Part shown: positions 39,027 through 47,186 of the stretch, piece after piece
Layout: every line of letters begins with the position of its first letter
Numbering within the stretch: position 1 is the first letter of the stretch
Origin: Actinophytocola sp963727495
Lineage (GTDB): Bacteria; Actinomycetota; Actinomycetes; Mycobacteriales; Pseudonocardiaceae
Direction: 5' to 3'
NCBI GenBank assembly: GCA_963727495.1
Contig: CAVSGQ010000011.1
Span: 62,001 to 126,000 of the forward strand
Length of the DNA: 64,000 bases
Made by a program: the position numbers and the translations under genes
The notes under the pieces: generated by a model
Database searches by the model: none
Seen by the model: the letters and a program-made list of their open reading frames with translations, nothing else
What the model was told of the DNA's origin: nothing

Positions 39027-39899
39027 TCACCGGCCGAGGAAGTCGGCGAGCGCGGCGCGGAGCTCGTCCGGTGCCTCCTCCGGGCTGAAGTGCCCGCCGG
39101 GCACCCGCACCGCCGCGATGTCCCGGGCCCAGCGGGTCCACACCGTCGCCGCGTCCGCCAGCTGCGCCTCGTCGTCGCCGACCGCGACCAGCAGCGGCGC
39201 CTCGATCCGCCGGCCCGCCGCCCGGTCCGCCGCGTCGTGCACCCGGTCCAGATGGAAGCTCGCCCGGTAGTCGCCGCACATGGCCGCGATGGTCCCCGGG
39301 GACAGCGCGGCCAGGTAGGCCGCGCGGCGCGGCGCGTCGATGGCCTCCGGCGAGCTCGGCCAGGTGGCGAACACGTGCGACAGCAGCCCGTCGGGGTCGG
39401 CGGCGATCATCCGTTCCGGGAACGGCGCGGGCTGCGCGAGCAGGAACCACGGCCAGTACGCCAGCGACGGGCCGCCGCCCATCCGCTCGAACTGCTCCAG
39501 CGTGGGCACGACGTTGACCACCGCGACCCTGCTCACCCGGTCCGGGTGGTCGAGCGCGAGCCGGTAGGCGACCCGCGCGCCGCGGTCGTGGCCGGCGACG
39601 GCGAACCGCTCGTGGCCGAGGGCGGCCATCAGCTCGACCAGGTCCGCGGCCATCTCCCGCTTGGTGTAGCCCTCGCCGCGGGGACCGCCGGGCGGCGCGG
39701 CGGACGCCCCGTACCCGCGGATGTCGGGCACGACGACGGTGTGCCCGGCCGCCAGCCGCGGCGCGATCCGGTGCCAGCAGTCGTGCGTCTGCGGGAACCC
39801 GTGCAGCAGCAGGACCGGCGGGCCGGAGCCGGCCCGGGCGACGAAGTAGCGCGCCGGGCCGATCGACAGGTGGCTCTCCGCGAACCCGGGCAGCGACAC
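39027..39899 (-). CDS. Alpha/beta hydrolase, haloacetate dehalogenase/epoxide hydrolase-like
   Basis: 290 residues. Oxyanion motif HGFPQT; nucleophile elbow AGHDRGARVAYRLALDHP, where Asp replaces Ser as in haloalkane/fluoroacetate dehalogenases and epoxide hydrolases; catalytic His in VPGGHFSPEEAP. No signal peptide. GTG ending at 39899 lies six bases after the stop of the double-Rieske gene, so the gene is the tail of that operon, although its enzymatic link to it is unclear. Confidence 0.88.
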   Translation of the reverse strand: MSLPGFAESHLSIGPARYFVARAGSGPPVLLLHGFPQTHDCWHRIAPRLAAGHTVVVPDIRGYGASAAPPGGPRGEGYTKREMAADLVELMAALGHERFAVAGHDRGARVAYRLALDHPDRVSRVAVVNVVPTLEQFERMGGGPSLAYWPWFLLAQPAPFPERMIAADPDGLLSHVFATWPSSPEAIDAPRRAAYLAALSPGTIAAMCGDYRASFHLDRVHDAADRAAGRRIEAPLLVAVGDDEAQLADAATVWTRWARDIAAVRVPGGHFSPEEAPDELRAALADFLGR

Positions 39900-39905
39900 G
39901 GGCGG

Positions 39906-40712
39906 TCAGGCCAGGGTGATCTGGTCGCCGTCGACCTTCACCCGCCGGTACGGCAGCGGCTTCGTGGCCGGGCCGCTGCGCACCGAGCCGTCGGTCACCT
40001 CGAACCTGCTGCCGTGGCACGGGCAGTTGATCGTGCCGTCCTTGATCGCGGAGACCGTGCAGCCCTGGTGCGTGCAGACCGCGGAGAAGCCCTTGAACTG
40101 CCCCTTCGCCGGCTGGGTGATCACGACCTGCTCGTCCTCGAAGATCTTGCCGCCGCCGACCGGGATGTCGCCGGTGGAGGCCAGACCCTTGACCGGCGGC
40201 TTGTCCGGCTTCTTCGCCGGCGGCTCGCTCTGCGGCGCGGACTCGGCGGGCGCGCTCGTCGCCGCCCCGCCGGAGCCCAGGGTGAGCTTGCCGTCCGCGG
40301 TGACGGTCACCTCCTGCGCCGGCAGCGGCTTGGGCGCCGGGCCGGCCTTCACCACCCCGTCGGCGATGCCGAACTTGCTGCCGTGGCACGGGCAGTCGAT
40401 GGTGCCGTCGGCGATCTTGTTGACCGCGCAGCCCTGGTGGGTGCAGATCGAGGAGAAGCCGCGGAACTCCCCCTTCGCAGGCTGGGTGACCACCACCTTC
40501 TGCGCGGCGAAGATCACCCCGCCGCCGACCGGAACGTCCGACGCGGCACCGAGGACGGTCCCGTTCGCCGCGGGCGCCGGGGGTGGCTCGGCCGCGGGCT
40601 CGGCATACCGCGCGCAGCCGGCGGCGGCCCCGGCGATCACCACCGCCCCGGCCACCGCGGTCCGCCTCGGCACGCCGTGGGCGCGCGTGTCGTCCGCCGT
40701 GTCGTCCGCCAT
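39906..40712 (-). CDS. Exported protein with two tandem Rieske [2Fe-2S] domains
   Basis: 268 residues. The N-terminus PRRTAVAGAVVIAGAAAGC carries twin arginines and a possible lipobox cysteine, so Tat export and lipidation are likely. Two Rieske domains follow: SSICTHQGCAVNK...CPCHGSKFGI and SAVCTHQGCTVSA...CPCHGSRFEV, each with the Cys-x-His and Cys-x-x-His pairs that hold one cluster. A Pro/Ala/Lys-rich linker (about residues 150-180) joins them. Most actinobacterial Rieske lipoproteins have one domain. An electron-relay role at the outer membrane face is inferred. GGAGG precedes the ATG ending at 40712. Confidence 0.92.
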   Translation of the reverse strand: MADDTADDTRAHGVPRRTAVAGAVVIAGAAAGCARYAEPAAEPPPAPAANGTVLGAASDVPVGGGVIFAAQKVVVTQPAKGEFRGFSSICTHQGCAVNKIADGTIDCPCHGSKFGIADGVVKAGPAPKPLPAQEVTVTADGKLTLGSGGAATSAPAESAPQSEPPAKKPDKPPVKGLASTGDIPVGGGKIFEDEQVVITQPAKGQFKGFSAVCTHQGCTVSAIKDGTINCPCHGSRFEVTDGSVRSGPATKPLPYRRVKVDGDQITLA

Positions 40713-40739
40713 GGGAAAACCAACCTCCAGATCCGACTG

Positions 40740-41420
40740 CTACAGGTGCACACCGACGTTGGAGAAGAACCACAGCGACGACGTCAGCCACAGCCCGGTC
40801 AGGGCGGTGAACACGAGCCCGCCGATCACCGGCAGCACCCAGGGCTTCTGGTCGTCGCGGGAGAGCACGATCATCTTGCAGATGAAGATCCCGTAGAAGA
40901 AGCAGCCGAGCAGCGAGTGCACCAGCACGCGGGTGTCGAAGCTCTGGAAGCCCAGCGCGTAGAGGCAGTGCGCGGCCACCGGCAGCGACACCAGCACCGC
41001 GAGCCGCCCGGACCAGCGATGCAGCTTGGCCGACACCCGGCCGCCGCCTTGCACGCCCGGCAGCCGGCCCCACATCGCCAGCGCCGACAGCAACTGCACG
41101 ATCACCAGCGCGAACACCGCCGACGCGAGCCATGCCTTGGCGTGCAGCCCGTCGGAGAAGCCGGCCAGGTTGAGCGCCTCGCCGGACGGCTCGTGCACCG
41201 AGCCGTACACGCCGAGCCCGACGGAGACGAGCGAGCCGATGCCGAGGGCGAGCAGGATCCGGCCGAAGTTGCCGGAGGGTTCCTCCTCGGGCTCGGTCTC
41301 CCAGGGCGGCGTCTCCCACCCGACGCGCGGTGTCGTCCAGTGCTGGGCGACCGGCTGCGTCATGTCGGGATCCGGCTCTGGGCCCGCCGGCCCGAAGTCC
41401 GAGGTACTCATCCCACGCAT
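40740..41420 (-). CDS. DUF6529-like multi-helix membrane protein
   Basis: 226 residues with a hydrophilic Pro/Glu-rich N-terminal 50 residues and five or so membrane helices. Histidines within or beside helices (LHRWSGRLAVLVSLPVAAHCLYALG, LVHSLLGCFFYGIFICK) resemble the b-type heme ligands of cytochrome b561-like proteins. Heme binding is an inference. It sits 27 bases upstream of the double-Rieske gene and is the natural candidate for its membrane redox partner. ATG ending at 41420 follows GGGGAGAGAAG. Confidence 0.78.
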   Translation of the reverse strand: MRGMSTSDFGPAGPEPDPDMTQPVAQHWTTPRVGWETPPWETEPEEEPSGNFGRILLALGIGSLVSVGLGVYGSVHEPSGEALNLAGFSDGLHAKAWLASAVFALVIVQLLSALAMWGRLPGVQGGGRVSAKLHRWSGRLAVLVSLPVAAHCLYALGFQSFDTRVLVHSLLGCFFYGIFICKMIVLSRDDQKPWVLPVIGGLVFTALTGLWLTSSLWFFSNVGVHL

Positions 41421-41450
41421 CTCTTCTCTCCCCGACTCGCTGCTGGCGGA

Positions 41451-42164
41451 CTAACCCCAGGTGGAGTCGCCCTCGACCTTGTCGGCGTCGACCCGCTGCC
41501 CGTCCACGGTCACGTAGCCCTGGCCGGGGTCCAGCGGCGGCGCCGGTGCCTCGTCGCCCGCGGCGTTCGCGATCCCGACCTGCTGGCCGCTCGGCAGGAT
41601 GATCCAGCCGATCGTGGTGGTGCCGTTCTGGCCGCGGTACAGGCCCGCGGGCGGCGGCGCGACGGCGATCGAGAACCGCAACGTCTGGCCGCGGAAGGAG
41701 ACCGTCCCCGCGAGCCGCTTGCCCTTCAGCGCGCCGGTCAGCCGCGACGACTTCGCCTTCGACGAGAGGTTCACCTTGCCGTCCACGGCGGTGCCCTTGA
41801 GCCAGTCCTCCACGGCCGCGCCGTCGCACAGGTACGCGGCGGCCTGCTTGCCCTTCACCGCGACCGCGATGGCCAGGTCGCTCCCGGTCGCGTCCCCCGC
41901 GTAGACCGCCTTCGCCGGGAAGGTCGGCGCAGGCGGCGGCTTCGGCTTGGCCGGCGCCTCGGACGAGGACGGCGGTGGCGCTTGGGAGGACGAGTCCGGC
42001 GGCGCCTGCGACGTGGACCCCGCCGGCGGCGCCGGCACGTTCACGCCCTTCTGGTCCGCGGCTGTCTTCGTCGCGACCAGGGCGCCCGCCGAGTTGGCCG
42101 TCATGAATCCGATCAGGCCACCCACGACGACAATGGCGGTGACCACCGGCCCACGATGCGTCAC
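41451..42164 (-). CDS. Membrane-anchored or secreted protein with Pro-rich linker
   Basis: 237 residues. The GTG ending at 42164 behind GAGGAGAG begins VTHRGPVVTAIVVVGGLIGFMTANSAG, one hydrophobic segment that is a signal anchor or signal peptide. A Ser/Pro/Ala-rich linker follows (residues 45-80), then a soluble beta-rich domain ending KVEGDSTWG. I do not recognise the domain. It is the first gene of the four-gene redox operon, so it may be the extracytoplasmic partner of the Rieske protein. Confidence 0.75.
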   Translation of the reverse strand: MTHRGPVVTAIVVVGGLIGFMTANSAGALVATKTAADQKGVNVPAPPAGSTSQAPPDSSSQAPPPSSSEAPAKPKPPPAPTFPAKAVYAGDATGSDLAIAVAVKGKQAAAYLCDGAAVEDWLKGTAVDGKVNLSSKAKSSRLTGALKGKRLAGTVSFRGQTLRFSIAVAPPPAGLYRGQNGTTTIGWIILPSGQQVGIANAAGDEAPAPPLDPGQGYVTVDGQRVDADKVEGDSTWG

Positions 42165-42252
42165 GGCTCTCTCCTCTTTCACGATGGTTGATGAGCCGGC
42201 ACCGGCTCGACAGATACACGGGCGCACGGGCCGGACGGTTCAATCCCCGACC

Positions 42253-43995
42253 TCAGTTGGCGGACGGCGAGACTGCGCCGAACGAGCGTAGCCACAGCTC
42301 AAGGGTCAGCACCAGCCACAGCTTTCCACCGTGACGAGGTAGCAACGTGCCCTCGCGGCGCAGCCACGAGCGGACGGTGTCGCGGCGGAACAGCCCGCTC
42401 GCCGACGGCCCGAGCAGCAGGTCGTGCCCCAGCTCCGCGAGCGGGCCACGCAGCCACTGCTGCACCGGCACCCGCATGCCGCTCTTGGGCCGGTCCACGA
42501 TCGTCGGCGGCAGCAGGTCGCGGACCGCCTCCTTGAGAATCCACTTCTCCACCGTGCCGGCCAGCTTCCACCGGGGCGGCACCCGGAACGCGTGGTCGAT
42601 CACGGCGCGGTCGAACAGCGGGGCCCGGCCCTCCACCCCGCTCGCCGCGGTGAGCCGCTCGACCTTGGTGAGGATGTGGTGGGCGCCCTTGGTGCGCAGG
42701 TTGGCGTGCAGCAGCTGGTTGAGCAGGCTCGGCATCCGGTCCGGCCGCAGGTAGGGGGCCACGTGGTCGGTCAGCGGCGGTGCGCCGGCCAGCTCGGCGT
42801 GCACCTGCGGGGTCAGCAGGTGCGGCAGGTCGGCGAGGCACTTGCGGTAGGAGGCCAGGTACGCGCGGGCCCGCGCGAGCGGGTCCGCGTCGTCGCGGTG
42901 CAGCTCGAAGACCAGCATCGGCAGGTTCTTCGGGCCGCCGAACACCGGGTCGCCGCCCTCGCCGTTGAGCACCACCCGCACGCCGTCCGCGGCCGCCGCC
43001 TCGGCGAGCAGCAGGTTCGGCACGGTCAGCGGGTCACCGACCGGGCAGTCCAGCAGCGCCACGGTGCCCGGCAGCCGGGCCGCCACCTGCTCCCCCGACA
43101 CGGTCAGCACCCGGTGCCCGGTGTGGCAGTGCGCGGCGACCAGCCCGGAGTAGGCCAGCTCGTTGGGCGCGGTGTCGCCGAAGCTGATCGAGTACGACCG
43201 CACCGGCTGGTCGTGCCGCTTCGCCGCGATCGCGGTGACCAGGCTGGAGTCGATGCCGCCGGACAGCAGCACGCCCACCGGCTGGGCGGGCGGCAGCCGG
43301 CGCGCGGTGGCCTCCTCCAGCAGCGCCCGCAGCTGCGCGGCGTGCTCGGCGGGCGGGCGCTCGTCGGCGACCTCGGCCGGCTCCCAGAACGTCTCCTCCA
43401 CAGTGGACCCGCCGGGTCGCAGCCGCAGGCAGCGCCCGGGCAGCGTCTCGTGCACCCCGCGCAGCAGCGTCTCCGGGCCGGGCAGGTAGGCGAAGGTCAG
43501 GAACGACCGGACCGCCGGCAGGTGTGGCCCGGTCGCCAGGGCGGGCCAGCCGCGCAGCGCGCGCAGCGAGCTGGCGGCCGCCCACGCGCGGCCGGCGCGG
43601 GCGTGGAACTGGGTCCGGGCGCCGGCGTGGTCGCGGATCAGCACCAGGTCCGGGCCGGCCGCGCCCGGCTCCACGACCGCCAGCGCGAACATGCCCTCGG
43701 CGGCGGCCACGCCGTCGAGGCCGAACCGGGCGTAGCACCGCAACAGCAGCTCGCCGTCGGAGCAGCCCGGCGGCGCGGCGGACTTCGCGCGCAGCTCGGC
43801 GGCGTTGAACAGGGTGACCTCGCCGACCCCGACCAAACCGTCCACACGGAACGGTCCGGCGGCGGCGCCTGGGCCGTCGAGCAGCCCCAGCGCGTACCCG
43901 CCGCCGGTCGCGACCGGCCGGGCGCCCATCGCGGTCACCGCGGCGGCCGGATCCGGTGCCCGACCCGCTGCCACGCACGCGACCCATCGCGGCAT
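42253..43995 (-). CDS. Asparagine-synthetase-like ATP-dependent ligase lacking the glutaminase cysteine
   Basis: 580 residues. The N-terminal domain (1-200) has the class II glutamine amidotransferase fold pattern (LVGVGEVTLFNAAELR, FALAVVEP, LVLIRDHAGARTQFHA), but the chain begins MPRWVA with no Cys at position 2, so it cannot hydrolyse glutamine. The synthetase domain has the ATP pyrophosphatase loop VGVLLSGGIDSSLVTAIAAK and a complete C-terminal part (VEKWILKEAVRDLLPPTIVDRPKSGMRVP). Such enzymes adenylate a carboxylate and form amide bonds, as in beta-lactam synthetase or lasso peptide cyclases. It follows the Asp-tailed protein gene by 15 bases. Confidence 0.88.
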   Translation of the reverse strand: MPRWVACVAAGRAPDPAAAVTAMGARPVATGGGYALGLLDGPGAAAGPFRVDGLVGVGEVTLFNAAELRAKSAAPPGCSDGELLLRCYARFGLDGVAAAEGMFALAVVEPGAAGPDLVLIRDHAGARTQFHARAGRAWAAASSLRALRGWPALATGPHLPAVRSFLTFAYLPGPETLLRGVHETLPGRCLRLRPGGSTVEETFWEPAEVADERPPAEHAAQLRALLEEATARRLPPAQPVGVLLSGGIDSSLVTAIAAKRHDQPVRSYSISFGDTAPNELAYSGLVAAHCHTGHRVLTVSGEQVAARLPGTVALLDCPVGDPLTVPNLLLAEAAAADGVRVVLNGEGGDPVFGGPKNLPMLVFELHRDDADPLARARAYLASYRKCLADLPHLLTPQVHAELAGAPPLTDHVAPYLRPDRMPSLLNQLLHANLRTKGAHHILTKVERLTAASGVEGRAPLFDRAVIDHAFRVPPRWKLAGTVEKWILKEAVRDLLPPTIVDRPKSGMRVPVQQWLRGPLAELGHDLLLGPSASGLFRRDTVRSWLRREGTLLPRHGGKLWLVLTLELWLRSFGAVSPSAN

Positions 43996-44010
43996 GTGCC
44001 GTCCTCCCGA

Positions 44011-44514
44011 TCAGCCGAAGTCGTCGTCGCCGCCGTCCCCGTCGGAGTCGTCGTCGTCCCAGTCGTCGTAGCCGCCGCCGTCCCCGCCGCCGCTGGACGA
44101 GGACGCCTGGTGCGCCTGCGCCTCGCGTCGCAGGTGGTCCTCCTCGGCCGCGGTCAGCGAGTCCGGCGGCGGCACCATCGAGCCGAGCAGCGCACCGCCG
44201 GCCACCGCCGCGAGGATCGCGCCCAGCCGCCCGCCGAACGACGTCCGGTTCACGGTGACCACCCCGTCGCGCCACAGGGTGCGGCCGTAGCCGACGTCGC
44301 GGCCGTAGGCGACGGTCCCGTCGGCGTAGGTGCGTTTGATCAGCCGGCGGCCCAGCGGCTCGTCGGTGCCTGCGCGCTCCCGGTCGTCGCGCCAGGCCAC
44401 CACGCCGTTCGCCTCGCGGCTGCGCCACTCCTGGCGGCCGTCGGAGTAGCGCCGGTGCACGGTGCGGTCGGCGAGCAGCTCGTCGGTGTAGGTGACCTCA
44501 CGTGGCGCCGTCAC
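44011..44514 (-). CDS. Membrane protein with YxDG repeats and Asp-rich C-terminal tail
   Basis: 167 residues, not recognised. Three short repeats of (Y/W)-x-DG-x4/5-R type occur at RRYSDGRQEWRS, KRTYADGTVAYGR and TLWRDGVVTVNR. They are followed by one membrane segment (LGAILAAVAGGALLGSMV), a helical stretch and a low-complexity tail of Ser, Gly and at least a dozen Asp residues ending GDGGDDDFG. It lies between an unknown protein pair and the asparagine-synthetase-like gene, which makes the acidic tail a candidate substrate for that ligase. This link is only inference. Confidence 0.7.
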   Translation of the reverse strand: MTAPREVTYTDELLADRTVHRRYSDGRQEWRSREANGVVAWRDDRERAGTDEPLGRRLIKRTYADGTVAYGRDVGYGRTLWRDGVVTVNRTSFGGRLGAILAAVAGGALLGSMVPPPDSLTAAEEDHLRREAQAHQASSSSGGGDGGGYDDWDDDDSDGDGGDDDFG

Positions 44515-44524
44515 GTCTTCCCCC

Positions 44525-45322
44525 TCATCCCACCGGCCAGGTCAGGAAGCCCACCTCGCGTGGCGTGCTCCACTGTGGACGAACGGGCCGGACCTCGCGG
44601 ACCAGCCGGTGCACGGAACGCAGCAGTGCCGCCGGGCCGACGGCGGCGACCTCGACGAACCGGCCGCGGGCCAGCCAGCCGCGCTCCCGGTCGCCGAGCG
44701 GAACGCCGGCCGGAGCACCGGCCGGGCCGCGCCCGCGGGTCAGGTGCAGCGGGGCGGCCTGGCGCGGGCGCAGGCCCAGCGCCACGACCCGCACGCCCGC
44801 CGGCACCTCGGTCAGCTCCGCCAGCCGCGACGGCAACGACATGCCGTGCGCACTCGCGTCGTGCAGCAGGTAGAGCGTGCCCTCCCCGAGGGTGAGCATC
44901 CGCGCCACCCGCGGGTCCAGCGGCAGCTCGGCGGCGTCGAGCACCGGGCAGGCCGACTCCATCGGCAGGCCGTTGGCGCGCAGCATGCCGGCGATCCCGG
45001 CGGGCTCGCTGACCAGCAGCCGGGGCAGCCCGTAGTCGAACAGGTCCGGCTCGGGCGTGTGCCTGCCGGCCGCCCCGGCCGGGCCCGGCGGGCCGGCCAG
45101 CATGCCCGGCACCGGGCCGTGCCGGTCCACCGCGGCCCGGAAGTCGCGGTAGGACAGTGGCGGCGCGACGGTGAACGGCACGCGGCGCGGGACCCGGTGC
45201 CACGGACGCAGCACCCGGCACAGCTCGTAGTACAGCTGGCGCTCGGTGAACCGCAGCCCGCCCGGCTCGCCCGCCCGGGCGATCGCCGAGCGCAGCGCGC
45301 GGTCGAGCAGGACGCGTCTCAC
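44525..45322 (-). CDS. Unknown protein, soluble paralogue of the upstream gene product
   Basis: 265 residues with no recognised domain. It aligns by eye along its whole length with the C-terminal two thirds of the 45319-46335 product: LRFTERQLYYELCR with LRYTVAQLWYAAAR, LLVSEPAGIAGMLRANGLP with ALVCPDRAVLACLADNGVP, LYLLHDASAHG with VVVVHDADVPG, and the C-terminal EVGFLTWPV with RVGFLTWPV. The R-Q-L-Y-Y and H-D-A pieces faintly recall winged-helix plus Toprim folds, but I would not name a family. GTG start overlaps the upstream stop (GTGA). Confidence 0.75.
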   Translation of the reverse strand: MRRVLLDRALRSAIARAGEPGGLRFTERQLYYELCRVLRPWHRVPRRVPFTVAPPLSYRDFRAAVDRHGPVPGMLAGPPGPAGAAGRHTPEPDLFDYGLPRLLVSEPAGIAGMLRANGLPMESACPVLDAAELPLDPRVARMLTLGEGTLYLLHDASAHGMSLPSRLAELTEVPAGVRVVALGLRPRQAAPLHLTRGRGPAGAPAGVPLGDRERGWLARGRFVEVAAVGPAALLRSVHRLVREVRPVRPQWSTPREVGFLTWPVG

Positions 45323-46335
45323 GGGACCGGCCAGGTGAGGAAGCCGACGCGCTCGGCCCGGCGGCGGTCGGGGTCGGTGGCGCCCTCCGCGCGCCGGGCC
45401 GCGGCGGCCACCGCGGCGAGCAGCTGTGCGGGCGGGATCGCCGCCACCGGCGACCACCAGCCCTGCGACAGCCAGCCCACCTCCTCCACGCCCAGCGGGA
45501 GCCCGGCCAGCTCGGCGGGCGCGAACGGCTTGCGCCGCAACCGCACCAGGCCCTCCCGGCGCAGCACCGTGCGCGGGTGCAGCCCGGCGTCGACCACCAC
45601 CCGCCCGGGCAGCGCCGCGCGGACCGAGGCGGCGAGGCGGCAGCCGGGCACGTCCGCGTCGTGCACCACGACGACCGGCACCGCGGGCGGGAGGTTCTCC
45701 GGTGACATGGTCAGCGCCATGCCGAGCCGCTGGGGTACGCCGTTGTCGGCGAGGCAGGCGAGCACGGCCCGGTCCGGACAGACCAGCGCGACCCGCGGCT
45801 GCGCCACCACCGGCGCCGTGGCCCGCTCCTCGTCCACGAGGCCGGGCGGCCACGCGCCGTAGATGCCCGGCCAGCGGCGCAGGATCATGTCGCGGAACTC
45901 GCCGATCGGCATCGGCACCGACACCGCCGCCTCCCGCCGCAGCCGCGCGCGGCGGACCATGATCAGCACGTTGGCCAGCACGACGAGCGCCCCGACGCCG
46001 ATGGCGAGGCCGCGGAGCACGCCGGGATCGAACCCGTTCACGCCGCCGATCACCAGCACCGCCAGCACCCCGGCGAGGAACACGCCGCAACCGCACCCTT
46101 CGAGCGGGGTCCCCGGCTTGCCCATCTCCTTGCGGGCCGCCGCGTACCACAGCTGGGCGACCGTGTACCGCAGCCGGCCGCCGTCGCCGAGCTTGCCGGC
46201 GAGCTTGCGCACCCGCAGGTCGTGCAGCCGCAGCCGGTCCTTGGGCTCGAACACGAACTCGTTGCGGCAGAACGTGCAGCGCCGGCCGGTCCGCTGCTTC
46301 TGCTGGAGGCTGCGCGAGCAGTGCGGGCAGATCAC
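45319..46335 (-). CDS. Unknown membrane protein with N-terminal zinc ribbon
   Basis: 338 residues. A zinc ribbon opens the protein (VICPHCSRSLQQ, then CTFCRNEF). Next come LRYTVAQLWYAAARKEMG, two membrane helices (FLAGVLAVLVIGGVNG and GLAIGVGALVVLANVLIMV), and a cytoplasmic domain containing VVVVHDADVPGCRLAASVRAAL and ending RVGFLTWPVP. The last 220 residues are paralogous to the next gene's product. GTG ending at 46335 overlaps the cupin stop (GTGA). Function unknown; the ribbon may bind nucleic acid or a protein partner. Confidence 0.75.
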   Translation of the reverse strand: MICPHCSRSLQQKQRTGRRCTFCRNEFVFEPKDRLRLHDLRVRKLAGKLGDGGRLRYTVAQLWYAAARKEMGKPGTPLEGCGCGVFLAGVLAVLVIGGVNGFDPGVLRGLAIGVGALVVLANVLIMVRRARLRREAAVSVPMPIGEFRDMILRRWPGIYGAWPPGLVDEERATAPVVAQPRVALVCPDRAVLACLADNGVPQRLGMALTMSPENLPPAVPVVVVHDADVPGCRLAASVRAALPGRVVVDAGLHPRTVLRREGLVRLRRKPFAPAELAGLPLGVEEVGWLSQGWWSPVAAIPPAQLLAAVAAAARRAEGATDPDRRRAERVGFLTWPVP

Positions 46336-46949
46336 GAGCGCGACTCCAGCCGTGCGGCGAGCCGGCGCAGGCCGGTGGCGAGCCGGTCCCGCCACCCGGC
46401 GGGCGGGACGGAGTGGCCGGCGAGCTCGGCCAGCGCGGCGGCCAGCTCGCCGTCGCCGCGCTCCCGCGCCTGCCCGGCGGTGATCGCGTAGTCCTCGTGG
46501 TCGATGCCGAACCCGGTGTTGGCGGCCAGGATCGGCAGCGGGCGCGCGCTCCGGTTGCCGAACGCGTGCGGCATCATCGCCGGGATCCGGACCATCGTGC
46601 CGGGCGCCAGCCGCAACGCCGACACCCGGCCGCGGGCGGCGTCGAACAGCGTGCACGAGGCCTGCCCGAGGGACAGGACGACGTGCTCACCGCCGTGCGC
46701 GTGCGGGGTGAAGGTGCTGTGCGGGGCGACCAGACCCAGCTTGCAGGTGGCGTTGCTCGGCCGCTCCGGCGAGGTCTTCGCGTCCCCGATCAGGTAGCGG
46801 GCGAACTGCCCGTCGTCGATGAACCGCAACAGGCCGGCGCCGGGGCCCAGCGGCGCCGCACCCCGCTCGTCGCGCACCACGACGTCGCCGCCCGCGCCGA
46901 ACGTGTAGACCTCCACCCCGCTCGGCAGCTCGACCGGATCCCGCGCCAT
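46332..46949 (-). CDS. Cupin domain protein, first gene of the five-gene operon
   Basis: 205 residues with a single cupin barrel: HSTFTPHAHGGEHVVLSLGQASCTLFD holds the metal-binding histidines of motif 1, and GTMVRIPAMMPHAFGNRS is motif 2 with its histidine. A helical C-terminal region follows (LAAALAELAGHSVPP). Either a metal-dependent oxygenase/isomerase or a small-ligand sensor. ATG ending at 46949 is preceded by GGGAGGAG. The four genes downstream follow on the same strand with overlaps or gaps of 15 bases or less. Confidence 0.82.
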   Translation of the reverse strand: MARDPVELPSGVEVYTFGAGGDVVVRDERGAAPLGPGAGLLRFIDDGQFARYLIGDAKTSPERPSNATCKLGLVAPHSTFTPHAHGGEHVVLSLGQASCTLFDAARGRVSALRLAPGTMVRIPAMMPHAFGNRSARPLPILAANTGFGIDHEDYAITAGQARERGDGELAAALAELAGHSVPPAGWRDRLATGLRRLAARLESRS

Positions 46950-47186
46950 GCCCACGGCTCCTCCCACCCCGAACCCGGGGGAATCGTAGCCATGCCAACG
47001 GGCATGGGAAGTTCGGCGGAAGCAGTTGGTCCGTTCGGCAAGCCCGACTACGGGGACATATCGGATGATCACCACGCGTCGCCGCGGCTCCTAACGATCG
47101 CGTCACGTACACCTTCGCGATCTCTTCCGGACACGTCGCGAACCTATCCTCCGGCAGGTTTCTGTTTCCTACCGTGAGGCCGCCCC

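Noticed and set aside
42253..43995. Lasso peptide cyclase
   Set aside because: The PP-loop ligase fits, but there is no B protein (RRE or transglutaminase-like protease), no ABC exporter and no typical precursor; only a general carboxylate-amine ligase can be claimed.
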